Shown here: positions 1-7,992 of the stretch, piece after piece
Position numbering within the stretch: the first letter of the stretch is position 1
How the letters are laid out: each line of letters begins with the position of its first letter
NCBI GenBank assembly: GCA_023411815.1
Contig: JAEYOJ010000063.1
Span: 1-32,528, forward strand
Length of the DNA: 32,528 nucleotides
Origin: Pseudomonadota bacterium
GTDB taxonomy: Bacteria > Desulfobacterota > Desulfovibrionia > Desulfovibrionales > Desulfovibrionaceae
Direction of reading: 5' to 3'
The notes under the pieces: model-generated
Told to the model about the DNA's origin: nothing
What the model saw: only the letters and a program-made list of their open reading frames with translations
Database searches by the model: none
Translations under genes and position numbers: made by a program

Positions 1-404
1 AATTTACGCCGCATTATTCACGAAATTTATTTCGTGAATTTGCGGGCACACAATGCTCACCCAGGCTCGGTTTGTCAAGCCTGAAGCGATGCAGCCGGGG
101 GCCACTGTTTGCACGGGCAGGCGGATCAACGCCGAGGTGAGCCGGTGCTCCACGGCCCCTGCCTTTTTCGTTTCACTTGCCCGTCGTCGCATGCAGCAGC
201 GCACCGAAGCCTCGACGGAGTTGTATAATCCCAACCAATGGTGTACAGGCGTTCCTGGTCGGCAGTTCACCAAGGCGTCGCCGCCCCGCGAGGGGAGCTA
301 AACCTGCCGCATTCCTCATTCCACCGACACCTTATCCCGTGCCGAGTCGGAAGACGGCGACCACCGGCGATCCGATTTCGGATTGGCGCGTATGAGGATA
401 AGCG
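1..404. other. Left-edge non-coding region
   Basis: I see no gene here with a credible start and protein family. The region holds an AT-rich perfect inverted repeat at 16-39, a TATAAT hexamer at 224-229 without a good -35 partner, and a short palindrome ATCCGA-TT-TCGGAT just before the DUF2087 gene. The frames that stay open on both strands have compositions expected of GC-rich antisense or shadow reading. The TATAAT could serve the gene starting at 405, which would give a leader of about 170 nt; this is speculative. Confidence 0.5.
16..39. repeat. Perfect AT-rich inverted repeat (10-bp arms)
   Basis: ATTCACGAAA at 16-25 is matched by TTTCGTGAAT at 30-39 around a TTTA loop. An outer CGCA/TGCG pairing (11-14 with 41-44) continues it with a one-base offset. 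The low GC stands out from the flanks. It could be a regulator operator, the terminator of a gene outside the window, or an element end. The upstream context is missing. Confidence 0.6.
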
Positions 405-950
405 ATGTCCAGAACTTCCCTGCCGCTGCACGCGGCGGACCTTTCCGCCTTTGCCCGTTCCCTGCGCGGACAGCTCGCCGATTGCGGACGCACGCCCACC
501 CATCTCGAACTCCTGAACATGCTCGCCCGCTCGGCCGGCTATCGCAACTTCCAGCACCTGCGGGCGCAGATCAACGCCCGCGAGCAACTCGACGCTCCCC
601 TGCCCGCTCCCGCGCCTGTCGACCATGTCCTGGTCCGGCGGCTGGCGCGTCTTTTCGATGCAAGCGGCCGTCTGGTGCGCTGGCCGTCGAAGTTCAGCCA
701 GCGCAAGCCGTGCCTGTGGGTCCTCTGGTCGAGGATTCCTCCGCGGCAGACCTTCAGCGAGCAGCAGATGAACGACCTGCTCCTGGCCAACCACCTGTTC
801 GGCGACCATGCCCTGCTGCGACGGGAGCTCCATGATTGCGGACTTGTGACGAGGAGCCTGGATTGCCGGGAGTACCGGCGCATCGAACGACAGCCGCCCT
901 CCGACGCCCGCGCCCTGATCCGCCATCTGGAGGTGCGCCATGCGTCCTGA
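405..950 (+). CDS. DUF2087 domain protein with N-terminal helical domain
   Basis: A 181-residue protein. Residues about 90-165 resemble DUF2087: an FSQRK start, then WSRIPPRQTFSEQQMNDLL, DHALLRRELHDCGLVTR and CREYRR, which is the winged-helix-like pattern of that family. Residues 1-55 carry a separate helical segment (THLELLNMLARSAGYRNFQHLRAQ), similar to a short N-terminal module seen in proteins loosely annotated as glyoxalase-superfamily. The ATG at 405 has GAGG at 393-396. DUF2087 is often fused to DNA-binding domains, so a regulatory role is possible, but no function is established. The gene is alone on its strand and converges on the HD gene across a strong hairpin. Confidence 0.75.
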   Translation: MSRTSLPLHAADLSAFARSLRGQLADCGRTPTHLELLNMLARSAGYRNFQHLRAQINAREQLDAPLPAPAPVDHVLVRRLARLFDASGRLVRWPSKFSQRKPCLWVLWSRIPPRQTFSEQQMNDLLLANHLFGDHALLRRELHDCGLVTRSLDCREYRRIERQPPSDARALIRHLEVRHAS

Positions 951-1021
951 ACACAAGCGGCGGGACGAGGCGGCCGGACAAGCCGGTTAAGGACGATATC
1001 AGGCTGCGCGCAAAAGACGGA

Positions 1022-1058
1022 GCGAGGCGGCCGGGAATGCGTTTCCCGGCCGCCTCGC
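1022..1058. terminator. Bidirectional terminator hairpin, 16-bp perfect stem
   Basis: Arms 1022-1037 and 1043-1058 are perfectly complementary around a TGCGT loop, and AT-rich sequence follows on the + side. It lies between the convergent DUF2087 and HD-domain genes, so it probably ends both transcripts. There is no long T-run. Confidence 0.7.
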
Positions 1059-1099
1059 CATATGATATATGTCTTGAACGCGCCTCGGACGGCGACAGG

Positions 1100-1882
1100 T
1101 CAGCGGCTGCCGCCATTGTTCAGATAGGTCCGCACCCGGCCAAGCAGCGCCTCGAACTCGGGGCGGCGGGGCAGGACGGCGGCGAGCCGCTCCAGGTAGC
1201 CACGCTCCTGAAACTCCTTGCGGCTTGCGGCGAAGCCCAGATCGAAAGCCCAGGCCAAAAGAAGCAGCTTGAAATCGTTGAGCCAGCGCATCTGCCCATA
1301 ATCGGGAGTCGTCTGGCGCATGGCCGCGTCCAGGATGGCCGGGGTGTGACGCTCGGGATCGTCGACGAGCCGCAGCGTGGCCACCGGGTTCTTGGGCTTG
1401 GCGGGATCGAAGTGTTCCAGCATGACGCGCATGATGTCCAGCTTGTCGCTGTCGCGCACCACGCGCAGCATGTGGCGCAAGGGCTCGGGCAGCATGGCCG
1501 GCAGGGACTTGCGGTTGTGCAGGAAGACCGTTCCGAGCACGAAACGGCGTCCCTCGGAATCCAGCCCCTCCAGCGCCTCGGGATGCCCGCGCAGGACGCG
1601 CGCGCCGAGCTCGCCGTGGTTGATCGATTCCGTGTCGTTGAACGTGCGGTAGGTCACGTATTGCGGAAAGCGGCCGCAGTCGTGGAACAGGGCCGCCACG
1701 AGGCAGAGCCGGCGCAGGCGGCTGTCGGGCGTGGACGAGGCGGCGATGCGTTCGGCGATGGCCAGCACCTGCAGGCTGTGCTCGTGCTTGAGCTGCACGT
1801 TGCGCAGGTCGTCGGGATCGCCGTGGCGAAAGTCGTCGACGAAGGCGTTGAACCAGCGCTTGCGCGCCTCCAGGTCGGCCAT
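1100..1882 (-). CDS. HD-domain phosphohydrolase
   Basis: A 260-residue protein with the ligands of a metal-dependent HD phosphohydrolase: His33/His35 (KHEHSLQV), the HD doublet at 67-68 (LFHDCGRF), His122 (FLHN), and Asp144/Asp146 (RDSDKLD). The substrate is unknown; the superfamily includes nucleotidases and cyclic-nucleotide phosphodiesterases. There is no partner sensor or GGDEF domain. Its ATG overlaps the TGA of the upstream SHOCT gene by one base (TGATG), so the two are probably translationally coupled. The C-terminal third is helical and without recognisable motifs. Confidence 0.88.
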   Translation of the reverse strand: MADLEARKRWFNAFVDDFRHGDPDDLRNVQLKHEHSLQVLAIAERIAASSTPDSRLRRLCLVAALFHDCGRFPQYVTYRTFNDTESINHGELGARVLRGHPEALEGLDSEGRRFVLGTVFLHNRKSLPAMLPEPLRHMLRVVRDSDKLDIMRVMLEHFDPAKPKNPVATLRLVDDPERHTPAILDAAMRQTTPDYGQMRWLNDFKLLLLAWAFDLGFAASRKEFQERGYLERLAAVLPRRPEFEALLGRVRTYLNNGGSR

Positions 1883-2205
1883 CAGCCGCGCTCCGCCTTG
1901 CGGCGTTTGCGTTCGTAGGTTGCCCGGTCCAGCTCTCCGCTGGCCAGGCGCTCATCAAGCTTGCGCAAGCGCTCCTGCCGCTGGTGTTCCCAATCCTCGT
2001 CCATCCATTTTTCACGCAGCGGTCCGCCGGGGCCGAACAGCCGTCGGATGGCATAAACCAGCAAGGCGAACAGGAGCACGATGAACAGCAGCTTGGCGCC
2101 GACGAAAAGCCAGGAGTCGCCCCAGCCGTAGCCGAAGGGCCACGTCCGCCAATCGGCCTGTGGACCGGGGCGCGCGGACTGGGCCATGAATGCGGGCAGA
2201 TCCAT
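1882..2205 (-). CDS. Small membrane protein with SHOCT-like C-terminus
   Basis: A 107-residue protein. Residues about 33-53 form one hydrophobic helix (LFVGAKLLFIVLLFALLVYA). The C-terminus (LRKLDERLASGELDRATYERKR) matches the short SHOCT module found at the ends of many small membrane proteins. GAGG stands about 5 nt before the ATG. The gene is co-transcribed with the HD protein. SHOCT modules are thought to mediate oligomerisation or protein contacts; no specific role can be assigned here. Confidence 0.8.
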   Translation of the reverse strand: MDLPAFMAQSARPGPQADWRTWPFGYGWGDSWLFVGAKLLFIVLLFALLVYAIRRLFGPGGPLREKWMDEDWEHQRQERLRKLDERLASGELDRATYERKRRKAERG

Positions 2206-2244
2206 GTGTCCTCGTGCGTGATATGCGCTCAGGTTGTGGCACCG

Positions 2245-2259
2245 CCTCCGGAACGGAGG
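2245..2259. other. Small hairpin in divergent intergenic region
   Basis: CCTCCG-GAA-CGGAGG forms a 6-bp stem with a three-base loop, in the 204-bp region between the divergent SHOCT and response-regulator genes. It could be a leader structure or an operator. No clear promoter hexamers were found. Confidence 0.3.
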
Positions 2260-2409
2260 AGGACTGCAAATGCGAATTGAAACCCACGGCGCAGCCGCTC
2301 GTCAAGGGATTTTCCGGCCGGCCGCCGTGCGGGACGCTACGAAAATCGCTTGAAAAAAGGGCTGAAATCGCGTTTCATTGCGCATCCAATTCAGGTTACG
2401 GAGGCTGCC

Positions 2410-2808
2410 ATGCGCGTTCTCATCGTCGAGGACGATTTCACCAGCAGGAAGCTGCTGCAAATGATACTGTCGCCCTACGGCGAGTGCGACATCGCCGTGA
2501 ACGGCGATGAGTGCCTCGAAGCCTTCACGCTCGCCCTGGATGAAGGCAAACCCTACGACCTCGTGTGCCTGGACATCATGATGCCCCAGAAAGACGGTCA
2601 CCAGGCCCTCAAGGAAATTCGCGCCATCGAGAAGCAGCGCGGCATCCACGGGGCAAGCGAGGCCAAGGTCGTCATGACCACCGCGCTGGACGACCCCAAG
2701 AACGTGGTCGAGGCCTACTACAAGGGCGGCGCGACTTCGTACATCCCCAAGCCGCTGGACAAGCACATGTTCCTGCACCTGCTGCGCAATTTGGGGTTGA
2801 TCAGCTGA
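2410..2808 (+). CDS. Single-domain response regulator (CheY-like receiver)
   Basis: A 132-residue stand-alone receiver domain. The acidic pocket is E7-D8-D9, the phosphoacceptor is Asp55 (CLDIMMP), the switch Thr is 90/91 (VVMTTAL), and the conserved Lys-Pro is 114-115 (YIPKPLD). The ATG at 2410 is chosen because GGAGG lies 5 nt upstream; an in-frame ATG at 2350 would add an unconserved extension without a ribosome binding site. There is no output domain and no adjacent kinase, so it acts through protein contacts or phosphorelay with partners elsewhere. Confidence 0.92.
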   Translation: MRVLIVEDDFTSRKLLQMILSPYGECDIAVNGDECLEAFTLALDEGKPYDLVCLDIMMPQKDGHQALKEIRAIEKQRGIHGASEAKVVMTTALDDPKNVVEAYYKGGATSYIPKPLDKHMFLHLLRNLGLIS

Positions 2809-2876
2809 ACGCTCCGGTACGGTTTCGGTTTACAACTCGTACTCCGTGACTTATCTTAGAAGAAGTTTTCATGTGA

Positions 2877-2909
2877 GGCCATGCCCGGGCTCGGCTGTCG
2901 GACATGGCC
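2877..2909 (+). terminator. Possible terminator after response regulator
   Basis: GGCCATG at 2877-2883 pairs with CATGGCC at 2903-2909 around a GC-rich loop, followed by TTGTTTT. This fits a rho-independent terminator for the receiver gene, although the loop is long (19 nt). Confidence 0.4.
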
Positions 2910-2941
2910 TTGTTTTCACTCCAGCCAATCCTTGAGGAATC

Positions 2942-3880
2942 ATGACCAGAAAGCTCGCCACGCTCACAGTAGCCTCATTACTGGCCCTAGGCACGCTTTG
3001 CGCTACCTTCGATGCCGCCGAGGCAGCCCGCATGGGCGGCGGCAAGTCATTCGGCTCGAAGCCTAGCTACAGTCAGCCCGCACAGCGCCAGCAAACCCCA
3101 AGCATGAACCAGCAAAAGCCCGCTCAACAGCAACAGCAGAACCTCGGCCAGACCGCGCCCCAGCGCCCCGGCTTCTTCGGCCGGTTCGGCGGCTTCATGG
3201 GAGGCATGCTGGCCGGCAGCCTGCTGGGCGCCCTGTTCTTCGGCATGCCCTTCGCCGGGGGCGGCATGATGGACCTCCTGCTCATCGGCATCCTGATCGT
3301 CGCCGGCGTGATGGTGTTCAAGATGATCGCCGCGCGCCGCAGGCAGCCCGAATACAGCTACGCGGGAGCAGCCCAGCGCCAGTCCGAAGCCCCCACTAAC
3401 CAGGGAGGCTGGGGCGAGTCCCAGTGGGATAGGCTGCGCGCCGCGCCGGCCTCGGGACACACCGGCGGCCAGACCGACGGCCAGCCAAGCCCCGCCATCA
3501 ATGTGCCCGGTTTCAACGAAGAGGAATTCCTGCGCGGAGCCAAGATGGTCTATACGCGCCTGCAAGGCTCCTGGGACGCCCGCGACCTGGAGGACATCCG
3601 CGAATTCACCTCTCCCGAGGTCTACGCGGAAATAGCGAGCCAGGCAGCCCAGGACCCCACGCCTTCCAAGACCGAAATCCTGCTGGTCAATGCCCGCCTT
3701 CTGGAGGTCAAGCCCCAGGGCGAGCAGGTCTTGGCCACGGTCTATTTCGACGTGCTCATGCGCGAGGACAAGGCCAAGGATGCGCCCGAGCAGGTCCGCG
3801 AGGTCTGGCACTTCCGCCGCGAAAGCCCCGACCCCAAGTCGAGCTGGAAGCTGGAAGGCATCCAGCAGCTGGAGAACTAG
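2942..3880 (+). CDS. Tim44-domain membrane protein
   Basis: A 312-residue protein. It has an N-terminal signal sequence (hydrophobic residues 8-22, AEA cleavage-like site near 28), then a Gln/Pro-rich low-complexity linker (40-75). A glycine-rich hydrophobic stretch of one or two membrane segments follows (about 80-127). The C-terminal domain (about 195-312) resembles the Tim44/MpTAM domain (GFNEEEFLRGAKMVYTRLQGSWDARDLEDIREFTSPEV). Bacterial members are thought to be envelope proteins contacting membranes or respiratory complexes; their function is unresolved. ATG 2942 follows TTGAGGAATC. The gene is monocistronic and followed by a strong terminator. Confidence 0.88.
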   Translation: MTRKLATLTVASLLALGTLCATFDAAEAARMGGGKSFGSKPSYSQPAQRQQTPSMNQQKPAQQQQQNLGQTAPQRPGFFGRFGGFMGGMLAGSLLGALFFGMPFAGGGMMDLLLIGILIVAGVMVFKMIAARRRQPEYSYAGAAQRQSEAPTNQGGWGESQWDRLRAAPASGHTGGQTDGQPSPAINVPGFNEEEFLRGAKMVYTRLQGSWDARDLEDIREFTSPEVYAEIASQAAQDPTPSKTEILLVNARLLEVKPQGEQVLATVYFDVLMREDKAKDAPEQVREVWHFRRESPDPKSSWKLEGIQQLEN

Positions 3881-3904
3881 CTTCTCCCCACCGTCCGACA
3901 GCAT

Positions 3905-3932
3905 GCGGGCTCCCCGGTATCGGGGAGCCCGC
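3905..3932 (+). terminator. Rho-independent terminator, 12-bp perfect stem
   Basis: Arms 3905-3916 (GCGGGCTCCCCG) and 3921-3932 close around a GTAT loop, followed by TTTCGTT. It lies 25 nt after the Tim44-domain gene. Confidence 0.85.
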
Positions 3933-4014
3933 TTTCGTTCAAGCCGCCCGGCGTTGCCAATCAGGCCGATCTGCTGTACCTCACGGCTTTCCACGCCAGC
4001 CCGCCAGGAACACC

Positions 4015-5145
4015 ATGCGCATCATCCAAGTCAACAATGTCCGCTGGTTCAACGCCACCTCCTGGTATGCCCTGAACCTGAGCAGCCTGCTCCAGGACGC
4101 CGGCCACGAGGTGCTTGTGCTGACGCTGGATGGAACCGCCTCGCACCGCAAGGCCTTGGAGATGGGCCTGCAGGTCCGGACCATGGACCTGAACACATCC
4201 AACCCCCTGCGCCTAGCGCGCGTGTTCGGCCAACTGCGCGGGCTGGTGCGCGATTTCCGTCCCGATGTCGTCAATTGTCATCGCGGCGAGTCCTTTCTGC
4301 TATGGGGCCACCTGCGCTTCTGGACCGGCGGCTTCGCCCTGGTGCGTACACGCGGGGACCAGCGCCTGCCCAGGAACAATATCCCGAACAGACTCCTGCA
4401 CCGGCATGTGGCCGACGCGGTGGTCGCCACCAATTCGGCCATGTTCCGACACTTCCGGGACCGGCTGGGCATACCTGCCGAACGGCTGCACAGCGTGCTC
4501 GGCGGAGTGGATGTGCAGCACTTCCGTTTCAATGCCGAGGGGCGGCGCGAGGTGAGACGCGAATACGGCTTTGCGGGCAGCGACTTCGTCCTGGGACTCG
4601 TTGGCCGCTTCGACGAAGTAAAAGGCCAGCGCGAGACCATCCAGGCCGTGGCCGAGCTGCGCCGTAACGGCCTGACAAACCTGAAGCTCATGCTCCTCGG
4701 CTTCGGATCGGTAACGGGCGAGGATCAGGTGCGCGCCTGGCTGACCGAGAACGGCATGGAGCGCGATGCGGTCATCACGGGCCGCCGCGAGGACGTGCCC
4801 GCCTGTCTGTCGGCCCTGGACGGCGGCGTCGTGGCCTCCAAATGGTCCGAGGCCATAGCCCGCGCGGCGCTGGAACTCATGGCCTGCGAACGGCCCGTCG
4901 TGTCCACCAGCGTGGGCGTCATGCCCGATCTGGTCGCGCCTCATGGCCTGGTTCCGCCCGGCGATGTCCAAGCCCTGGCCCAGGTCGTGGGCAGACTCGC
5001 ACGCGACGAGGCCTTCCGCCGCACGCTTGGCGCGGAACAACGCGCGACCGTGGCGGGACTGACCATGGAGAAATTCCTGGAGCACAGCCTCGGCGTGTAC
5101 CGGCAGGCCCTGGGCATGACCGGGCTGAGTGCTGATCCGGCCTGA
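4015..5145 (+). CDS. Glycosyltransferase family 4 (GT-B fold)
   Basis: A 376-residue GT4-type enzyme. The N-terminal half carries the acceptor-side Rossmann features. The C-terminal half has LGLVGRFDEVKGQ (start of the donor-binding domain), LMLLGFGS, and a SEAIARAALELMACERPVVST segment near residue 280 that corresponds to the family's EX7E nucleotide-sugar region. AGGAACACC precedes the ATG. It heads a three-gene + strand block with a GT2 and a polysaccharide deacetylase, which points to assembly of lipopolysaccharide core, O-antigen or another surface glycan. Donor and acceptor cannot be read from sequence. Confidence 0.9.
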   Translation: MRIIQVNNVRWFNATSWYALNLSSLLQDAGHEVLVLTLDGTASHRKALEMGLQVRTMDLNTSNPLRLARVFGQLRGLVRDFRPDVVNCHRGESFLLWGHLRFWTGGFALVRTRGDQRLPRNNIPNRLLHRHVADAVVATNSAMFRHFRDRLGIPAERLHSVLGGVDVQHFRFNAEGRREVRREYGFAGSDFVLGLVGRFDEVKGQRETIQAVAELRRNGLTNLKLMLLGFGSVTGEDQVRAWLTENGMERDAVITGRREDVPACLSALDGGVVASKWSEAIARAALELMACERPVVSTSVGVMPDLVAPHGLVPPGDVQALAQVVGRLARDEAFRRTLGAEQRATVAGLTMEKFLEHSLGVYRQALGMTGLSADPA

Positions 5146-5204
5146 ACCGAAAGCGTGGGCCGCTGACCAGGCGCATGCTGCCACAGCCCACAAGAAGGAC
5201 TGGT

Positions 5205-6062
5205 ATGCCCTTCGATACAAGCGTCATAGTGCCGACGTACAATCAGGCAGAGTATCTCGATCTCGTGCTGGCCTCGCTCGCAGTGCAATCCGATCGCGGA
5301 TTTGAAGTCATCGTGGCCGACGATGGCTCCAAGGTGGACAACAAATCCGTCATCGACCGCTACCGCGATGAATTCGGCCTGCACATCTCGCACGTCTGGC
5401 ACGAGGATCAAGGTTTCCGCAAGACCATCATCCTCAATAAAGCCATTGCACAATCCAAGGGCGAGAAGATCGTATTCACGGACGGCGACTGCATACTGCA
5501 CCGCCACTACGTCCGCGAGCACAAACGCTGCCTGAGTCCCGGAGTGTACTGCATCGGCCGGACCCCGCGCCTTAGCCGGGAGGTTTCCGCCAGGATCACC
5601 CGGGCCAGTATACTGGAAGGAGTCAGCCAGCGGCTGTCGCTGGCGATGCTGTTGGACAGCGTGTTCGGGTCCACCAGAAAGGTCGAATTCGGCTGCTATC
5701 TCGGTACGGGGCATCTGTTTGCCCTGGCGGCGAAGCTGAAGCGAAACTCCACGTTATGGGGCGGCAACTGCTCGGTCCTGCGCAAGGACCTGCTCGCGGT
5801 CAACGGCTGGAACGAGGATTTCATCGGCTGGGGCCAGGAGGACTCCGAACTTGGCGAGCGCCTGAGAAACCTGGGGCTCGCACCCCGGCAGGTGGTCTAT
5901 CGCGCCGTCAACTTCCATCTCTGGCACCCGAAGTCGGATCAGATGGACGGCAAGCACGAGCGCTGCAAGCTGAAGCAGGAAATCAAGAGGCAGGGCATCG
6001 TGCGCTGCGCCAAAGGGCTAGACCAGCATCTGACTGTGCATTCCGGAGCTTCACATGGCTGA
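5205..6062 (+). CDS. Glycosyltransferase family 2 with GT7-like C-terminus
   Basis: A 285-residue GT-A enzyme. The N-terminus has SVIVPTYNQAEYL and VIVADDGS (Asp39/Asp40), the DXD metal/nucleotide site is FTDGDC (Asp93, Asp95), and the C-terminal GWNEDFIGWGQEDSELGERL block is typical of GT2 proteins with a GT7-like C-terminal domain. The start at 5205 is chosen because AAGGAC lies 5 nt upstream; an ATG at 5175 lacks one. It overlaps the following deacetylase by 8 nt, indicating one transcript. Confidence 0.9.
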   Translation: MPFDTSVIVPTYNQAEYLDLVLASLAVQSDRGFEVIVADDGSKVDNKSVIDRYRDEFGLHISHVWHEDQGFRKTIILNKAIAQSKGEKIVFTDGDCILHRHYVREHKRCLSPGVYCIGRTPRLSREVSARITRASILEGVSQRLSLAMLLDSVFGSTRKVEFGCYLGTGHLFALAAKLKRNSTLWGGNCSVLRKDLLAVNGWNEDFIGWGQEDSELGERLRNLGLAPRQVVYRAVNFHLWHPKSDQMDGKHERCKLKQEIKRQGIVRCAKGLDQHLTVHSGASHG

Positions 6063-6774
6063 AGGTGGAAAGCGCTTCATTGTTTTCGCCTATCACGGCA
6101 TCAGCCGAAGCGAGGAGAAATACGTCACCACGCCGGAAATGTTCCGGCGGCATGTCTCCTTCCTCCAGGATGCGGGCTGCGCCTTCGTGTCCATGGACGA
6201 CCTGATGCACTGGCGGGCTGGCCGGGCCGATTTGCCGGACAAGGCAGTGAGCTTGCACTTCGACGACGCCCGTGACGACATCCTGGCCCATGCGGCCCCG
6301 CTGCTCACTTCCTTGCGCATTCCCTCGACCATCTTCGCGGTCAGCGCCTGGAGCGCCGGCCGCCTCGCGCCGCACGAAAAGGACGCCTATTCTGATTTCC
6401 TGACCTGGCAACAGCTGCGGGAACTGCACACAACCGGATTGTTCACCATCGGAGCCCACAGCGAAACCCACTGCAGTATCAAGCGCGCCGGCCTCAGGAG
6501 GAAATGGCGGGAGATCGCCGGTTCCAAGCAGGAGATAGAAAACGCCATGGGCTGCGAGGTACGCCATTTGGCCGCCCCGTACAACCGCAGCAGCCTGGTC
6601 TGCCGGATCATGGCCCGCGCCGCCGGATTCGCGAGCCTGTCCGTGGGCAGATCCACATACAACCGCCGCGGCTTCAACCCCTACGCCATCAAGCGGTTCA
6701 TGGTCACGCGGGAATGGGACGAGTCGTTCCTGAAGCAGCGGATCGAGATGGCTTGGCCTGGAAAAAGGCCATGA
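6055..6774 (+). CDS. Polysaccharide deacetylase (NodB-like, carbohydrate esterase 4)
   Basis: A 239-residue NodB-homology protein. The motif 1 Asp pair is 70-71 (LHFDDARDD), the metal-binding HSETH is 135-139, and an APYN motif follows at 174-177. His14 lies in the N-terminal YHGI typical of the family. There is no signal peptide, so action on a cytoplasmic or lipid-linked glycan intermediate is likely. It is the last gene of the GT4-GT2-deacetylase block and overlaps the GT2 gene by 8 nt. Confidence 0.9.
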   Translation: MAEGGKRFIVFAYHGISRSEEKYVTTPEMFRRHVSFLQDAGCAFVSMDDLMHWRAGRADLPDKAVSLHFDDARDDILAHAAPLLTSLRIPSTIFAVSAWSAGRLAPHEKDAYSDFLTWQQLRELHTTGLFTIGAHSETHCSIKRAGLRRKWREIAGSKQEIENAMGCEVRHLAAPYNRSSLVCRIMARAAGFASLSVGRSTYNRRGFNPYAIKRFMVTREWDESFLKQRIEMAWPGKRP

Positions 6775-6832
6775 CACCCCTGGAGTCCCAGGCAGATATG
6801 GAACTCCGATAAGACTAGACCGAAGCTCCCGG

Positions 6833-6855
6833 GCAGGAGCTAGCCTGCGTTTTTT
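6833..6855 (+). terminator. Probable terminator between convergent glycan genes
   Basis: GCAGG (6833-6837) and CCTGC (6844-6848) form a short stem followed by a run of six T at 6850-6855. An alternative AGCTCC/GGAGCT pairing overlaps it. It extends into the 3' end of the opposing GT4 gene, whose stop codon is at 6840-6842. Confidence 0.45.
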
Positions 6856-7916
6856 GAGGTCAGGCCCGTATACAAATCTTCATAGCTCCCTGCCATGACC
6901 TGATGCGTAAAGCCCTGGACGCTCCGGCGGCCCTCGGCCACAAGTCTGGCGCCGAGCCCGGCGTCATCCAGCAGGCGCGCCAGGGCGGCGCAGAGCGAAG
7001 CGGCATCGCCCCGCTTGACGACGAGGCTGTTCACCCCGTCCTGGGCGAGTTCCAGATTGGAGGGCAGGTCCGACGCAACCAGCGGCACGCCCACGGCCCA
7101 GGCTTCCTTGATCGCACCGCTCGATCCCTCGCCGTCCACCGACGGCACCACCAGGATGTCCATGTGCGGCAATACCCGGCGGCTTTCCTGGAAGCCGGGG
7201 AAGCGCACCCTTTCGGCAAGTCCCAAATCCCGCGCCCGATCCTCAAGCTCCTTGCGTAAGGGGCCCTCCCCGACAAGCTCCGCTGACCAGGGCGAATCCG
7301 GCCTGCTCCGGTTCAGCAGGGCCAAGGCTTCCAACAGCACGGCGTGGCCTTTCTGCGGCGTGAGCGCGCCGATGATGCCTATGACGGGAGTCACGCCGCT
7401 CTTTGGCTTTTGGGGATAGCTTGCCGGATCGATGCCGCTGTGGATGGTCCGCATGCGCTTCCGATCCACTCCGCAGTCGGCCAGGACGTCCACGGTTTCC
7501 GCGCTCACGCCGACGACGGCGTCCGCCACGCGGTATTTCAGCCGGCTGAGCGAACCGGACAAGGCATAGGAAACCCGCCGCGTGTGCACCAAACGGACGC
7601 GAGAGCCGCACAAAGTCTTGAGCATGGCTCCCAGGGTGGCGGATTTGGCATCATGCGTGTGCACGATGACGGGCGCTTGTCTCGCGCGTACAAAGCGCCA
7701 AAGCGTTCCGATGAGCCGCGGGTCCCACTCCCGCCTGCCGCCGAGCGGCAGGACTTCGATCCCGGCCGCCCGCGCCTCGCGCAGCAAGGGCGCGAATCCG
7801 GGAGCGGCGATGATGGGCCGGAAAGCCCCTTTTTCCTTGAGCTGCGCGCACAGGTACAAGACCTGCCGCTGTCCTCCGCGCAGGTCTTTCCCAAGATCGA
7901 GATGGAGAATGTCCAC
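6840..7916 (-). CDS. Glycosyltransferase family 4
   Basis: A 358-residue GT4-type enzyme. It has an N-terminal MDILHLDLGKDLRGGQRQ, the inter-domain VIGIIGALTPQKGH, AELVGEGPLR, and a C-terminal GEGSSGAIKEAWAVGVPLVASDLPS block matching the EX7E sugar-nucleotide region. The start is GTG at 7916 with GAGGAG 5 nt upstream. It follows the WaaE-like GT2 gene by 76 nt on the same strand and converges with the deacetylase block. It is probably lipopolysaccharide core or O-antigen synthesis; specificity is unknown. Confidence 0.9.
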   Translation of the reverse strand: MDILHLDLGKDLRGGQRQVLYLCAQLKEKGAFRPIIAAPGFAPLLREARAAGIEVLPLGGRREWDPRLIGTLWRFVRARQAPVIVHTHDAKSATLGAMLKTLCGSRVRLVHTRRVSYALSGSLSRLKYRVADAVVGVSAETVDVLADCGVDRKRMRTIHSGIDPASYPQKPKSGVTPVIGIIGALTPQKGHAVLLEALALLNRSRPDSPWSAELVGEGPLRKELEDRARDLGLAERVRFPGFQESRRVLPHMDILVVPSVDGEGSSGAIKEAWAVGVPLVASDLPSNLELAQDGVNSLVVKRGDAASLCAALARLLDDAGLGARLVAEGRRSVQGFTHQVMAGSYEDLYTGLTSKNAG

Positions 7917-7992
7917 GTGTGCTCCTCAAAGGCGACTGGACGACTCGGCAATCAGCCTGGAGTAGTTGTAACCCGGCGGGCCCCGCCGCGGG

